NCBI GenBank assembly: GCA_024709955.1
Contig: JANJVS010000114.1
Coordinates: 1 to 32,042 of the forward strand
DNA length: 32,042 nt
Direction: 5' to 3'
From: Rhodocyclaceae bacterium
GTDB lineage: Bacteria > Pseudomonadota > Gammaproteobacteria > Burkholderiales > Rhodocyclaceae
Of the stretch, positions 25,001-32,042 are shown piece after piece. The translations under genes and the position numbers were made by a program. Within the stretch, counting starts at the first letter, position 1. Every line of letters begins with the position of its first letter. The notes beneath the pieces were generated by a model that saw only the letters and a list, made by a program, of their open reading frames with translations, made no database searches and was not told the DNA's origin.

Positions 25001-25905
25001 TTAACCGGCCTGGTGCCTGGCAGCTTGCAGTCGAGCAGGGCGCGCCGCAGCAGGTCGATGGCCTGATGGCGCGGGAAGCTCGCGCGCCAGACGAGACCGA
25101 CGCGGCGCGTCGGTGTCGGCTCGGCGAAAGGACGCACGCGCAACAGGGCGTCGTCCTTCGGCAGGGTATCGACCGCCGAGGCCGGCATGACGGTGACGCC
25201 GACTCCCGAGGCCACCATGAGACGAATGGTCTCCAGCGATGAGCCTTCGAGCACCTGCGGCCCGCCGGCGCCGGCGCGGCTGCACAGGTCGAGCACCTGG
25301 TCGCGGAAGCAGTTGCCGCGGCCGAGCATCAGCAGCGGCTCTTCGAGCAGACGGTCGGCATCGACGCTCTTCTGCTTCGCCCAGGCATGGCCCGCCGGCA
25401 CCAGCACGCGGAAGGCCTCGTCGTATACGGCCTGCGCCACCAGACCCGGCTCCTCGACCGGCAGCGCCAGCACGGCGACGTCGAGCTCGCCGCTCTTGAG
25501 CGACTCGACCAGCTGGGCGGTGAAGCTCTCCTGGATCATCAGCGGCATCTTCGGCGCGCGCTCCTTGACGAGCGGCACCAGCCTTGGGAACAGATAGGGG
25601 CCGATGGTGTGGATCGCGCCGAGGCGCAGCGGGCCGGCGAGGGGATCGCCGACGGTGTCGGCGAGCTCCTTGACGCGGGCGGCCTCGGCCAGCACGCGCT
25701 CGGCCTGGCGCACGATGGGTTCGCCGGCGGGCGTCACGCTCACCTCGCTCTGGCCGCGCTCGAAGAGGATCACGCCGAGCTCGTCCTCCAGCTTCTTGAC
25801 CGCCACGGAAAGGGTCGGCTGGGCGACATGGCACTTCTCGGCGGCCCGGCCGAAATGGCGCTCGCGCGCCAGGGCGACGATGTAACGCAGTTCGGTAAGG
25901 GTCAT
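24997..25905 (-). CDS. oxyR: Peroxide-sensing LysR regulator OxyR
   Basis: LysR-type transcription factor of 302 aa. The N-terminal winged helix-turn-helix (residues 1-60: MTLTELRYIVALARERHFGRA, AAEKCHVAQPTLSVAVKKLE) is followed by a substrate-domain fold. The redox-active cysteines fall at C199 and C208 in GRGNCFRDQVLDLC, the same numbering as E. coli OxyR, so peroxide should form the activating disulfide. I chose the start that gives the standard family N-terminus; the long upstream open frame is antisense to the coiled-coil gene. It lies beside dps and near rubrerythrin, both natural targets. The stop codon falls inside the OxyR-like site upstream of dps. Confidence 0.95.
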   Translation of the reverse strand: MTLTELRYIVALARERHFGRAAEKCHVAQPTLSVAVKKLEDELGVILFERGQSEVSVTPAGEPIVRQAERVLAEAARVKELADTVGDPLAGPLRLGAIHTIGPYLFPRLVPLVKERAPKMPLMIQESFTAQLVESLKSGELDVAVLALPVEEPGLVAQAVYDEAFRVLVPAGHAWAKQKSVDADRLLEEPLLMLGRGNCFRDQVLDLCSRAGAGGPQVLEGSSLETIRLMVASGVGVTVMPASAVDTLPKDDALLRVRPFAEPTPTRRVGLVWRASFPRHQAIDLLRRALLDCKLPGTRPVK

Positions 25906-26010
25906 GGCGTACGGGATGGTCGCGACGGAAATGCCGCCGGATTTTACGCGCGCGGCGCCTGAAGACGCAGCTAGAATGCCACGGCAACGACATTCCCGGG
26001 GAGGTGGGCG

Positions 26011-27159
26011 ATGAGCGGTCCGATGGCGGCATCCTTCGGCCTTGAGGCCGGCCTGCTCCTTGCCGCCCAATCGCTGCTCGACGGCGCGGCGGAAATCGCC
26101 GCCGGCCTCTCCGCCGAGGAACAGCGCGCCGAGGCGCAACGCCGGCAGCGCCGCGCCGAACGCCTGCAGCAGCGCGCCGCCCGCCAGGCCGGCATCGAGA
26201 AACTGCAGCGCGCGGCGGCCGAACGCTCCGCCCGGCTGCGCCGACTGCTGGCCGCCTGGCAGGAGCTCGGCGGCGCCGATGCCGGCATCGACCTGCCCGC
26301 CGCGCCGGCCACCGAAGACGAAGCGGCGCTCGGCGCCTTCCTCGCCGCGCTCGACGCGCGCATCGCCACGCTGGAAACACGGCTCGCCGCAGCGGCCGGC
26401 ACATTGCGGGACACGGCGCGCACCGCTCTCGACGAACTGCTCGCCGCCGGCGTCTCGGCCCGCGACCAGCTCGCCGCCTACGCCGCGCAGACCCGGCTCG
26501 CCGGCGCCGCGCCCGACGATGCCGAAACGCGCCGCGAGCTCGTCGTCCGCGTGCTGGAGCGCGTCGAGCTCGAAGAAAACGAACCGCTGCCCGCCGCCCT
26601 CGACGCCCTCGCGCTGCAGGTCGTCCGGGCGCCGGGCCCCGAGCGCGCGGCGGCGCTGGCCAGCGAGCTGCGCCTGCAGGTGCAGCGCCACAACGAAGCC
26701 CGGGCGGCGGCGCGGCTGGCGGCCGAGGAGGAGAAACTGCGGGAAGCGGCGGCGACGGTGCTCGAAGCCTCGCTCCAGGACCTCGGCTACGCGGTCGAGG
26801 AAATCGGCGCGACGCTGTTCGTCGAGGGTGGCGTCGCCCACTTCCAGCGGCCCGAATGGGGCGACTATTTCATCCGCCTGCGCATCGACCCCAGGCGCGA
26901 GGCAATGAACTTCAACGTCGTGCGCGCCGGCTCGGCCGGCGAGGATCGCCAGCGCGAGGACATGCTCGCCGAGGAGCGCTGGTGCAGCGAGTTCCCGAAA
27001 CTGTTCGAGACCCTGAAGGCGCGCGGCATACCCATCGCGGTGACGCGCCTGCTGCAGGCCGGCGAGGCGCCGGTGCAGGTCGTCGACGCGGCCAGCCTGC
27101 CCGCGCGCGCGGCGGAAGAGCACCGCCGCCAAACCCTCAAGGCACGGAGCATCGCATGA
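26011..27159 (+). CDS. Coiled-coil protein coupled to AAA+ ATPase
   Basis: Protein of 382 aa that I do not assign to a family. Residues 30-90 are rich in Glu, Arg, Gln and Ala and look like a long coiled coil (EEQRAEAQRRQRRAERLQQR region). A second helical stretch covers about 105-160, and a third about 205-260 (LRLQVQRHNEARAAARLAAEEEK). The last 130 residues look like a compact alpha/beta domain (LGYAVEEIGATLFVEGG, YFIRLRIDPRREAMNFNVVR). No signal peptide, membrane segment or catalytic motif is visible. A strong GGGGAGGT ribosome-binding site and a TAGAAT -10-like sequence (25972-25977) lie upstream. Its stop overlaps the ATG of the AAA+ gene as ATGA, so it is likely a dedicated partner or adaptor of that ATPase. 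Confidence 0.8.
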   Translation: MSGPMAASFGLEAGLLLAAQSLLDGAAEIAAGLSAEEQRAEAQRRQRRAERLQQRAARQAGIEKLQRAAAERSARLRRLLAAWQELGGADAGIDLPAAPATEDEAALGAFLAALDARIATLETRLAAAAGTLRDTARTALDELLAAGVSARDQLAAYAAQTRLAGAAPDDAETRRELVVRVLERVELEENEPLPAALDALALQVVRAPGPERAAALASELRLQVQRHNEARAAARLAAEEEKLREAAATVLEASLQDLGYAVEEIGATLFVEGGVAHFQRPEWGDYFIRLRIDPRREAMNFNVVRAGSAGEDRQREDMLAEERWCSEFPKLFETLKARGIPIAVTRLLQAGEAPVQVVDAASLPARAAEEHRRQTLKARSIA

Positions 27160-29030
27160 GCGACCTCACCCCCCGCTGGCTCAGGGACCTCGACCGGCTG
27201 CTGCCGATCCGCTCCCAGTTCGTCGTCTCGGGCAACATCCGCGACAGCGTGCTCTCCCCCGTCGGCGACGGCTGGCTGCAGGTGCCGCTGCTGCGCGCGC
27301 TGTGGGAACGGCTCAAGGCCCAGGGCTACGGCTACATCCTCGTCTACGATCCCGCCGACGGCCTGCGCGTCTACCCCAACGAGCCGGCCGTCGTCGCGCT
27401 GGCGACGCAGATCCACGAACTCAAGCTGCAGGACGGCGCGATGCCGATGGGGCTCGAATCGCTGACCACGCTGAGGCGCCGCCTCGCCGCCAGCCGCGCG
27501 GCGCGCGGCGCGCTGGTGCTCGACTTCGCCTCGCGCCTGGCGCGCGCGCCCGACCATCTCGACGCCGGCGAGCATCGCTTCTTCGTCGCCGCCGAGAAGC
27601 TCTCGCTCTCCGCCACGCCCATCGTGCCCAAGCCGCCGGAAGGCACTGCGCCAGCCACCGTCCCGCCAGAACCGACGTTATCCAGTCTGCCGCTCTTCAA
27701 TCCGATCCTCTGGCTGGTGAACCGCCCGCAGGACCTGCCCTCCTGGTTCGCCCTCGACTCCGAGCGCATCGCCGCGCTGATTGTCGGCCGGCCCGACTAC
27801 GAGGCGCGCCAGGCGGCGGCGCGGCGCCTGGTCGCCCTGCTGCCCGGCCACGCCGAGGCCGACGCCGCCCAGCGTGCCGAGGCGGTGCGCCGCTTCACCG
27901 ACGGCACCGACGGCCTAAGCCTCGCGGCGCTCGCCGACATCGCCCAGCTCGCCGTGCGCCAGGGCATCCCGCTCGCCGGCATCGACGACGCGGTGCGCAG
28001 CTACAAGGTCGGCGCCACCGACAACCCCTGGCGCAAGGACTACCTCAGGGACAAGATCCGCAACGCGCGCGCCGCGCTCGAAGACCGCGTCAAGGGCCAG
28101 CACCAGGCCGCCACCAAGACCGTGGACATCCTGATGCGCTCCGTCATGGGCCTGACAGGAGCACAGGCGCGGGCAGGCTCAGGACGCCCGCGCGGCGTGC
28201 TGTTCTTCGCCGGTCCCACCGGCGTCGGCAAGACCGAGCTGGCCAAGACGCTGACGCAACTGATCTTCGGCGACGAGCGCGCCTACATCCGCTTCGACAT
28301 GAGCGAGTTCGCCGAGGAGCACACCGGCGCGCGCCTGCTCGGCGCGCCGCCCGGCTACATCGGCTACGACGCCGGCGGCGAGCTGACCGACGCGGTCAAG
28401 GAACGGCCCTTCTCCGTCATCCTCTTCGACGAGATCGAGAAGGCCCACCCGCGCATCCTCGACAAGTTCCTGCAGATCCTCGAAGACGGCCGCCTCACCG
28501 ACGGCCGCGGCGACACCGCCTACTTCTCCGAGGCCATCCTGATCTTCACCTCCAACCTCGGCATCTATGTGGACGACGGCCACGGCAACCGCACGCAGAA
28601 CGTCAGGCCCAGCGACAGCTACGAAGTCGTCGAGACGCGCGTGCGCGAGGCCATCGCCGACCACTTCAAGTACCGCCTGGGTCGGCCGGAAATCCTCAAC
28701 CGCATCGGCGACAACATCGTCGTCTTCAACTTCATCGTGCCCGAGGTCGCCGTGCTGATCCTGGCTGGCATGCTCAAGAACGTCACGCGCCGCCTCGCCG
28801 AGGAGCACCAGCTCGAACTCGTCATCCCCGATCCGATCCGCGCACGGCTGCTCGACCTGTGTACCCGCGACCTTTCCAACGGCGGTCGCGGCATCGGCAA
28901 CACGCTGGAGTCGGTGTTCATCAACCCGCTGGCGCGCGCGCTGTTCGCCCTCGACCTCGAAGGCCGCGCCCAGGTGACCGTGGCGGCAATCGAGGAGCGG
29001 GACAAGGTGTTCAGCGTCGCGCTGCGATAG
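27156..29030 (+). CDS. Clp/HSP100-type AAA+ protein with degenerate N-terminal module
   Basis: ATPase of 624 aa. The C-terminal half (about residues 345-615) is a complete Clp-type AAA_2 module: Walker A GPTGVGKT (353-360), pore loop GYIGY (400-404) followed by DAGGELTDAV, Walker B VILFDE (421-426), sensor 1 FTSN and arginine finger R516 in RPEILNRIG, then a ClpB-type small domain (LSNGGRGIGNTLESVF). It should thread or remodel proteins. The N-terminal half has alternating strands and helices (QFVVSGNIRDSV, YGYILVYDPADGL, ARGALVLDFASRL, NPILWLVNRPQDLP, TDGLSLAALADIAQLA) reminiscent of an AAA+ domain and lid but without Walker A or B. There is no Clp N-domain or ClpB middle domain, so it is neither ClpB nor ClpA. 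It is coupled to the coiled-coil gene by ATGA. Confidence 0.87.
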   Translation: MSDLTPRWLRDLDRLLPIRSQFVVSGNIRDSVLSPVGDGWLQVPLLRALWERLKAQGYGYILVYDPADGLRVYPNEPAVVALATQIHELKLQDGAMPMGLESLTTLRRRLAASRAARGALVLDFASRLARAPDHLDAGEHRFFVAAEKLSLSATPIVPKPPEGTAPATVPPEPTLSSLPLFNPILWLVNRPQDLPSWFALDSERIAALIVGRPDYEARQAAARRLVALLPGHAEADAAQRAEAVRRFTDGTDGLSLAALADIAQLAVRQGIPLAGIDDAVRSYKVGATDNPWRKDYLRDKIRNARAALEDRVKGQHQAATKTVDILMRSVMGLTGAQARAGSGRPRGVLFFAGPTGVGKTELAKTLTQLIFGDERAYIRFDMSEFAEEHTGARLLGAPPGYIGYDAGGELTDAVKERPFSVILFDEIEKAHPRILDKFLQILEDGRLTDGRGDTAYFSEAILIFTSNLGIYVDDGHGNRTQNVRPSDSYEVVETRVREAIADHFKYRLGRPEILNRIGDNIVVFNFIVPEVAVLILAGMLKNVTRRLAEEHQLELVIPDPIRARLLDLCTRDLSNGGRGIGNTLESVFINPLARALFALDLEGRAQVTVAAIEERDKVFSVALR

Positions 29031-29144
29031 GCACGGCACCGTCCAGACTCATATCCGAACAGATCTCGCCGGACCGCTATTGCGCTTCCCAAAACCATCG
29101 ACCCGCCATGCTTCCATCTTGAAAATCCGAGGGGGACAAGACAA

Positions 29145-30059
29145 ATGAATTTGCTCAAGAGAATCATTGTCAGGCTGAAACAGCTTTTGATAATGATAGC
29201 CAACCTGAATCAACACATTGATGAAATCAGAATCAACCAAGGCGTTATCTTGTCGGCCCTCAACGAGGGCAAAAAATCCAGGTCCCTGAAGAACTATGAG
29301 TTCAAGGTGTTCTCGCAATGGGGGGAGGATGGCATCATCCAACGCCTGACCCAATCAATAGAAATAAAAAACAAGTCATTCATCGAGTTTGGGGTCGAGG
29401 ACTTTCATGAGTCGAACTGCCGCTTTCTCATGATGAAAGACAATTGGGCCGGCTTCGTCATGGATGGCTCCCCCAAGAACATCCAAAGACTCAAGCAGTC
29501 CTATTTTTACTGGAAACATGACCTGAACGCCGTTTGTGCCTTCATAACAAGGGAGAACATTAACGACCTCCTTGAGACGAGCGGCTTTGACGAGGACTTG
29601 GGAATACTGTCGGTCGACCTGGATGGCAACGACTACTATGTTCTCGATGCGATAGAGAACTTCAAGCCGCGCATACTGATTTGCGAATATAACGCCCTGC
29701 TCGGAGCTTCGCGCAAGATATCCATACCCTATAAGCCCGATTTCAACCGCACCGATGCGCATTACTCCAATCTGTATTGGGGAGCATCGCTGGCGGCGAT
29801 GACCTATCTTGCCGACAAGAAAGGGTACGCGCTGGTGGGAACCAACTCGGCAAGTTGCAACGCATTCTATGTGCGAAAAGATTTACTGAACGACAAGCTT
29901 GAAGTGCTATCCGTCGAAGCTGCCTACTCTCCTTCCCAGTACCGGGAAAGTCGGGATCCGCAGGGTAATCTCACCTACGCCTCCGGCGACAGGAGACTGG
30001 ATCTAATAAAGGGATTGCCGGTGTTCAACGTCGAGGAGCAAGTCATTGAAGCGATTTGA
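29145..30059 (+). CDS. FkbM-like SAM-dependent methyltransferase, AT-rich
   Basis: Protein of 304 aa. The segments FSQWGEDGIIQRL, FIEFGVEDFHESNCRFL (a SAM-binding-like strand and loop), GILSVDLDGNDYYVLDAI and ILICEYNALLG resemble FkbM-like methyltransferases often found among surface-polysaccharide genes. The N-terminus is basic and hydrophobic (LLKRIIVRLKQLLIMIANL). GAGGGGG precedes the ATG. Base and codon use is strikingly different from all neighbours: roughly half G+C, with AAA, ATA and AGA codons that are rare elsewhere in the window. This points to recent horizontal acquisition. It sits between two genes of quite different type and breaks what may have been one operon. The exact substrate cannot be told. 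Confidence 0.6.
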   Translation: MNLLKRIIVRLKQLLIMIANLNQHIDEIRINQGVILSALNEGKKSRSLKNYEFKVFSQWGEDGIIQRLTQSIEIKNKSFIEFGVEDFHESNCRFLMMKDNWAGFVMDGSPKNIQRLKQSYFYWKHDLNAVCAFITRENINDLLETSGFDEDLGILSVDLDGNDYYVLDAIENFKPRILICEYNALLGASRKISIPYKPDFNRTDAHYSNLYWGASLAAMTYLADKKGYALVGTNSASCNAFYVRKDLLNDKLEVLSVEAAYSPSQYRESRDPQGNLTYASGDRRLDLIKGLPVFNVEEQVIEAI

Positions 30060-30216
30060 CCGGGTGTCCATGCCGTGCCGCTGGCGCCCGCCACGAGCCG
30101 TGATGTCCGACAGGCGCCTTCGTCGCGCCCCGGACGGCGGGGCGTCATGCTAATCTTGCCGGCGCCTGTAGGGGCAGGTTTCGAATGATTGCAACCAAGA
30201 TTCAGGGAGACAAAAA
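30060..30216. other. Intergenic region upstream of cytochrome c
   Basis: This region marks the return from AT-rich to GC-rich DNA. An extended -10-like sequence (TGC-TAATCT, 30148-30156) lies about 60 bases before the cytochrome ATG, but no good -35 is seen. The cytochrome's ribosome-binding site AGGGAG is at its right end. No direct repeats flanking the AT-rich gene were noticed. Confidence 0.4.
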
Positions 30217-30849
30217 ATGAAAAAACTCGTTTTGATGGTCGCGGCGGGTTCCGCCCTCGCGCTTTCGGCGAACGCGGCGCTTGCCGGTAAGGACCGGACG
30301 GGGGCGGAGGTCGTGAAGGCCGTGTGCGCCCAATGCCACGCGGATGGCCGGGACGGCGCGCCGAAGATCGGCAGTGCCGCCGACTGGGGCACGCGCATGT
30401 CGCAGGGCATGTCGACGCTCACCAGCCACGCCATCCGCGGCTACCGGGGCATGCCGGCGCACGGCGGGGAAAGCGCCCTGACCGACCTCGAGATCACCCG
30501 GGCCATCATCTACATGATCATTCCCAAGAGCGAGGCCCATGCCAGCCTGAACAAGCCCATGGTCAACGCGGAAATCAGCGGCAAGGAGCTCTACGCCAAG
30601 CGCTGCGGCTCGTGCCACGCCAGCGGCAAGGACGGCGCGCCGCGCAGCGACGACTTCCAGGCATGGGGACCGCGCATCGCGAAGGGCATCGACGGACTGA
30701 CCGAAAGCGCCGTCAATGGCCACAACAAGATGCCGTCCCGCGGCGGACTCGCCTCGGTGAGCGACGCCGAAGTCCGCTCGGCGATCGAATACATGATCAC
30801 GACGGCGTCGTCGAAGTTCGCCAAGCAGCAGGTGGTGACTCCCCGTTAA
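30217..30849 (+). CDS. Periplasmic dihaem cytochrome c
   Basis: Electron-transfer protein of 210 aa with a signal peptide (MKKLVLMVAAGSALALSANAALA) and two tandem class I cytochrome domains. Haem sites are CAQCH (about residues 37-41) and CGSCH (about 129-133). Each is followed by a similar DGAP...W segment and a candidate axial Met (YRGMPAHGG and NKMPSRGG). The two halves are clearly homologous, each like cytochrome c5. A strong AGGGAGAC ribosome-binding site precedes the ATG. Neighbouring genes give no clear donor or acceptor. It is followed by a hairpin and the second copy of the 52-base repeat. Confidence 0.93.
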   Translation: MKKLVLMVAAGSALALSANAALAGKDRTGAEVVKAVCAQCHADGRDGAPKIGSAADWGTRMSQGMSTLTSHAIRGYRGMPAHGGESALTDLEITRAIIYMIIPKSEAHASLNKPMVNAEISGKELYAKRCGSCHASGKDGAPRSDDFQAWGPRIAKGIDGLTESAVNGHNKMPSRGGLASVSDAEVRSAIEYMITTASSKFAKQQVVTPR

Positions 30850-30867
30850 GCGCCCGCCGCTGCTATG

Positions 30868-30887
30868 CGGCCGGCCGCTGCCGGCCG
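30868..30887 (+). terminator. Hairpin downstream of cytochrome c
   Basis: CGGCCGGC and GCCGGCCG flank a 4-base loop, beginning 19 bases past the cytochrome stop. It is followed by AAAA and not a T-run, so it would be a weak or factor-assisted terminator, or an mRNA-stabilising stem. It abuts the dispersed repeat at 30888. Confidence 0.45.
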
Positions 30888-30939
30888 AAAAGTCGGCACC
30901 CCAAGGGTACTTCCTGCGGGGCGTGCTGGCGACACGGTG
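30888..30939 (-). repeat. Dispersed 52-bp repeat, copy 2
   Basis: This is the reverse-orientation partner of 11962-12013 (48 of 52 identical). Here it lies between the cytochrome gene and the radical SAM gene, ending 8 bases before that gene's ATG, so it forms the whole translation-initiation region. In this copy the arms GCAC-G-CCC and GGG-GTGC allow an imperfect hairpin. The adjoining 14 bases at 30884-30897 also recur at 8985-8998. Confidence 0.85.
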
Positions 30940-30947
30940 ACCGCGCC

Positions 30948-31601
30948 ATGGACATCCTGCTCAACAAGGCCCACTTCCCGGTCACCGTGCTCGGCCCCGG
31001 GCGGCGCATCGGGCTGTGGCTGCAGGGTTGCACGATCCGCTGCAAGGGCTGCGTGTCGCGCGACACTTGGCCGGCCGATCCGGCGCGCGCCATGCCGGTG
31101 GCGGCGCTGCTGGCCTGGTGCAGGAAGGTCGCGGCCGATGGTTTCGATGGCGTGACGATCAGCGGCGGCGAGCCCTTCGACCAGCCGAAGCCGCTCGCCG
31201 CGCTGCTCGACGGCCTTGCCGCCTGGCGCGCGTCCGCCGGCCTCGATTTCGACATCCTCTGCTACAGCGGCCATCCGCTCAAGACGCTGGAGAAGCGCCA
31301 CGCGAAAATCCTCGCGCGGCTCGACGCGCTGATCCCCGAGCCCTACGCCGACGGCCGGCCCCTCGGCGGCCTCTGGCGCGGCTCGGACAACCAGACGCTG
31401 CTGCCGCTCTCGCCGCGCGGCCAGGCGCGCTACGCGGCCTGCGTCGCCGCGCCGCAGGCGGAGGACGCCAAGCGCATGCAGGTGTCGCTGCAGGACGGCC
31501 GGCTCTGGTTCATCGGCATCCCGCACCGGGGCGACATGGCGGCGCTGGAGGAACTCTGCCGCGCGCGCGGGCTGGAACTCGGCCAGGTGTCCTGGCGATG
31601 A
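30948..31601 (+). CDS. Radical SAM activase-like protein
   Basis: Protein of 217 aa with the radical SAM cluster motif CxxxCxxC at C28, C32 and C35 (QGCTIRCKGC) and the SAM-binding GGEP at 73-76 (ISGGEPFDQP). Size and layout resemble small activases of the NrdG or pyruvate-formate-lyase-activating type, which place a glycyl radical on a partner enzyme. No ribonucleotide reductase or glycyl-radical enzyme is encoded in the window. Its stop overlaps the next gene's ATG as ATGA, so its product is made together with a zinc-ribbon kinase-like protein. The start is set by MDILLNKAHFPV; the frame stays open far upstream through the repeat, but that stretch overlaps cytochrome c. No good ribosome-binding site is seen. 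Confidence 0.85.
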   Translation: MDILLNKAHFPVTVLGPGRRIGLWLQGCTIRCKGCVSRDTWPADPARAMPVAALLAWCRKVAADGFDGVTISGGEPFDQPKPLAALLDGLAAWRASAGLDFDILCYSGHPLKTLEKRHAKILARLDALIPEPYADGRPLGGLWRGSDNQTLLPLSPRGQARYAACVAAPQAEDAKRMQVSLQDGRLWFIGIPHRGDMAALEELCRARGLELGQVSWR

Positions 31602-32042
31602 ACGCGGCGACGGAATACCTGCGCATCTGTCCGGTCTGCGGCGCGGAGTCCGCGCCCGACGCCGCCCAGTGCGCCGGCTGCGGCACGCTGCTGCTCGGCG
31701 TGGACCTGACGCTCAGGCAGGCGGCGCCCGCCGCGCCCGCGACCCCCGAACCCGAAGCCGCCGCTGCGCCGCAAGTGCGCTGCCCCCACGAAGACTGCGG
31801 CGCCATGAACGCGCCGGGCAGCGAACGCTGCCTCTACTGCGACCGGCCGCTGACAAACGCGGCCACCGTCGCGCCGGAGCCGACTTTTGCCGGCGCGGCC
31901 TCCCTCTACCGCCTGCCCGCCGCGCTCGCCGACAAGTTCCGCATCGTCGAGGTGCTGCCGGCCGGCGGCGCCGAGGCCGAGATCATGCTGCTCGCCGGCC
32001 TCGGCACGGGCGTCAAGGTGATCGCCAAGCTCTACCGGCCCG
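31598..32042 (+). CDS. Double zinc-ribbon protein with kinase-like domain, 5' part
   Basis: The first 148 residues are visible; the gene runs off the right edge. Two zinc ribbons occur in tandem: C11-C14 with C25-C28 (CPVCGAE, CAGCGT) and C62-C67 with C78-C81 (CPHEDCG, CLYCDR), joined by an Ala/Pro-rich linker. From about residue 97 the sequence resembles the N-lobe of a Ser/Thr protein kinase: LADKFRIVEVLPAGGAEAEIMLLAGLG, then VKVIAKLY with a lysine in the position of the ATP-anchoring residue. The glycine loop is poor. The catalytic loop lies outside the window, so kinase activity cannot be judged. It is coupled by ATGA to the radical SAM gene. Confidence 0.7.
   Translation, partial: MNAATEYLRICPVCGAESAPDAAQCAGCGTLLLGVDLTLRQAAPAAPATPEPEAAAAPQVRCPHEDCGAMNAPGSERCLYCDRPLTNAATVAPEPTFAGAASLYRLPAALADKFRIVEVLPAGGAEAEIMLLAGLGTGVKVIAKLYRP

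Noticed and set aside
24997-27132. OxyR extended upstream to 711 residues
   Set aside because: The extension is antisense to the coiled-coil gene; the standard OxyR N-terminus and cysteine numbering fit a start at 25905.
27156-29030. Calling the AAA+ protein ClpB or ClpA
   Set aside because: It lacks the Clp N-domain, the ClpB middle domain and a functional first ATPase module; only the second module is Clp-like.
30324-31601. Fusion of cytochrome c region, repeat and radical SAM protein into one 425-residue protein
   Set aside because: The upstream part is an out-of-frame shadow of the cytochrome gene. The frame is open through the repeat, but the family-like protein starts at 30948.

Overview
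The window is a gene-dense, very GC-rich bacterial chromosome segment, around 70% G+C by eye. The gene orders rsmB/DUF4390/ntrY/ntrX/trkA and def/LysM protein/dprA/topB (with fmt nearby) are typical of Betaproteobacteria. A Rhodocyclales- or Sterolibacteriaceae-like host is my best inference; no rRNA or other decisive marker is present. I saw no tRNA, rRNA, CRISPR array or complete IS element.

Region 1 (1-9928) is a housekeeping block read leftwards: def, fmt, rsmB, a zinc-sensing diguanylate cyclase, a DUF4390 secreted protein, the NtrY/NtrX two-component system and the start of trkA. Most junctions are 4-base stop/start overlaps. Two genes look inserted into the usual order: the DgcZ-like cyclase, and a homospermidine synthase that runs rightwards between rsmB and fmt. 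def and fmt are separated by 465 bases rich in palindromes.

Region 2 (10012-15084) runs rightwards: a LysM protein, dprA, DNA topoisomerase III and a small unknown protein. The interdomain linker of dprA contains a 52-base repeat in frame. A second copy lies in the opposite orientation at 30888-30939.

Region 3 (15086-19794) is a leftward four-gene operon: a corrinoid protein, a UroD-family methyltransferase lacking two of the three usual zinc ligands, a [2Fe-2S]/ASKHA corrinoid-activation protein of the RACo type, and a GAF-PAS-HD-GYP signalling protein. It has a clear sigma70-type promoter whose spacer holds a perfect inverted repeat, and its mRNA is probably leaderless. It looks like a methyl-transfer system with unknown methyl donor and acceptor.

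Region 4 (20062-25905) holds a DEAD-box helicase, then a leftward redox and oxidative-stress group: OxyR, Dps, rubrerythrin, a CCG-domain Fe-S oxidoreductase, DUF3501 and a small GIY-YIG-like protein that probably starts at CTG. An OxyR-like site lies upstream of dps.

Region 5 (26011-32042) is the most novel part. A coiled-coil protein is translationally coupled to a Clp/HSP100-type AAA+ protein whose N-terminal half looks like an inactive ATPase module. After an AT-rich, probably acquired methyltransferase-like gene and a dihaem cytochrome c, there is a radical SAM activase-like protein coupled to a double-zinc-ribbon protein. That last protein continues into what looks like a protein-kinase N-lobe and is cut by the window edge. 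I recognise the parts but not a described system.
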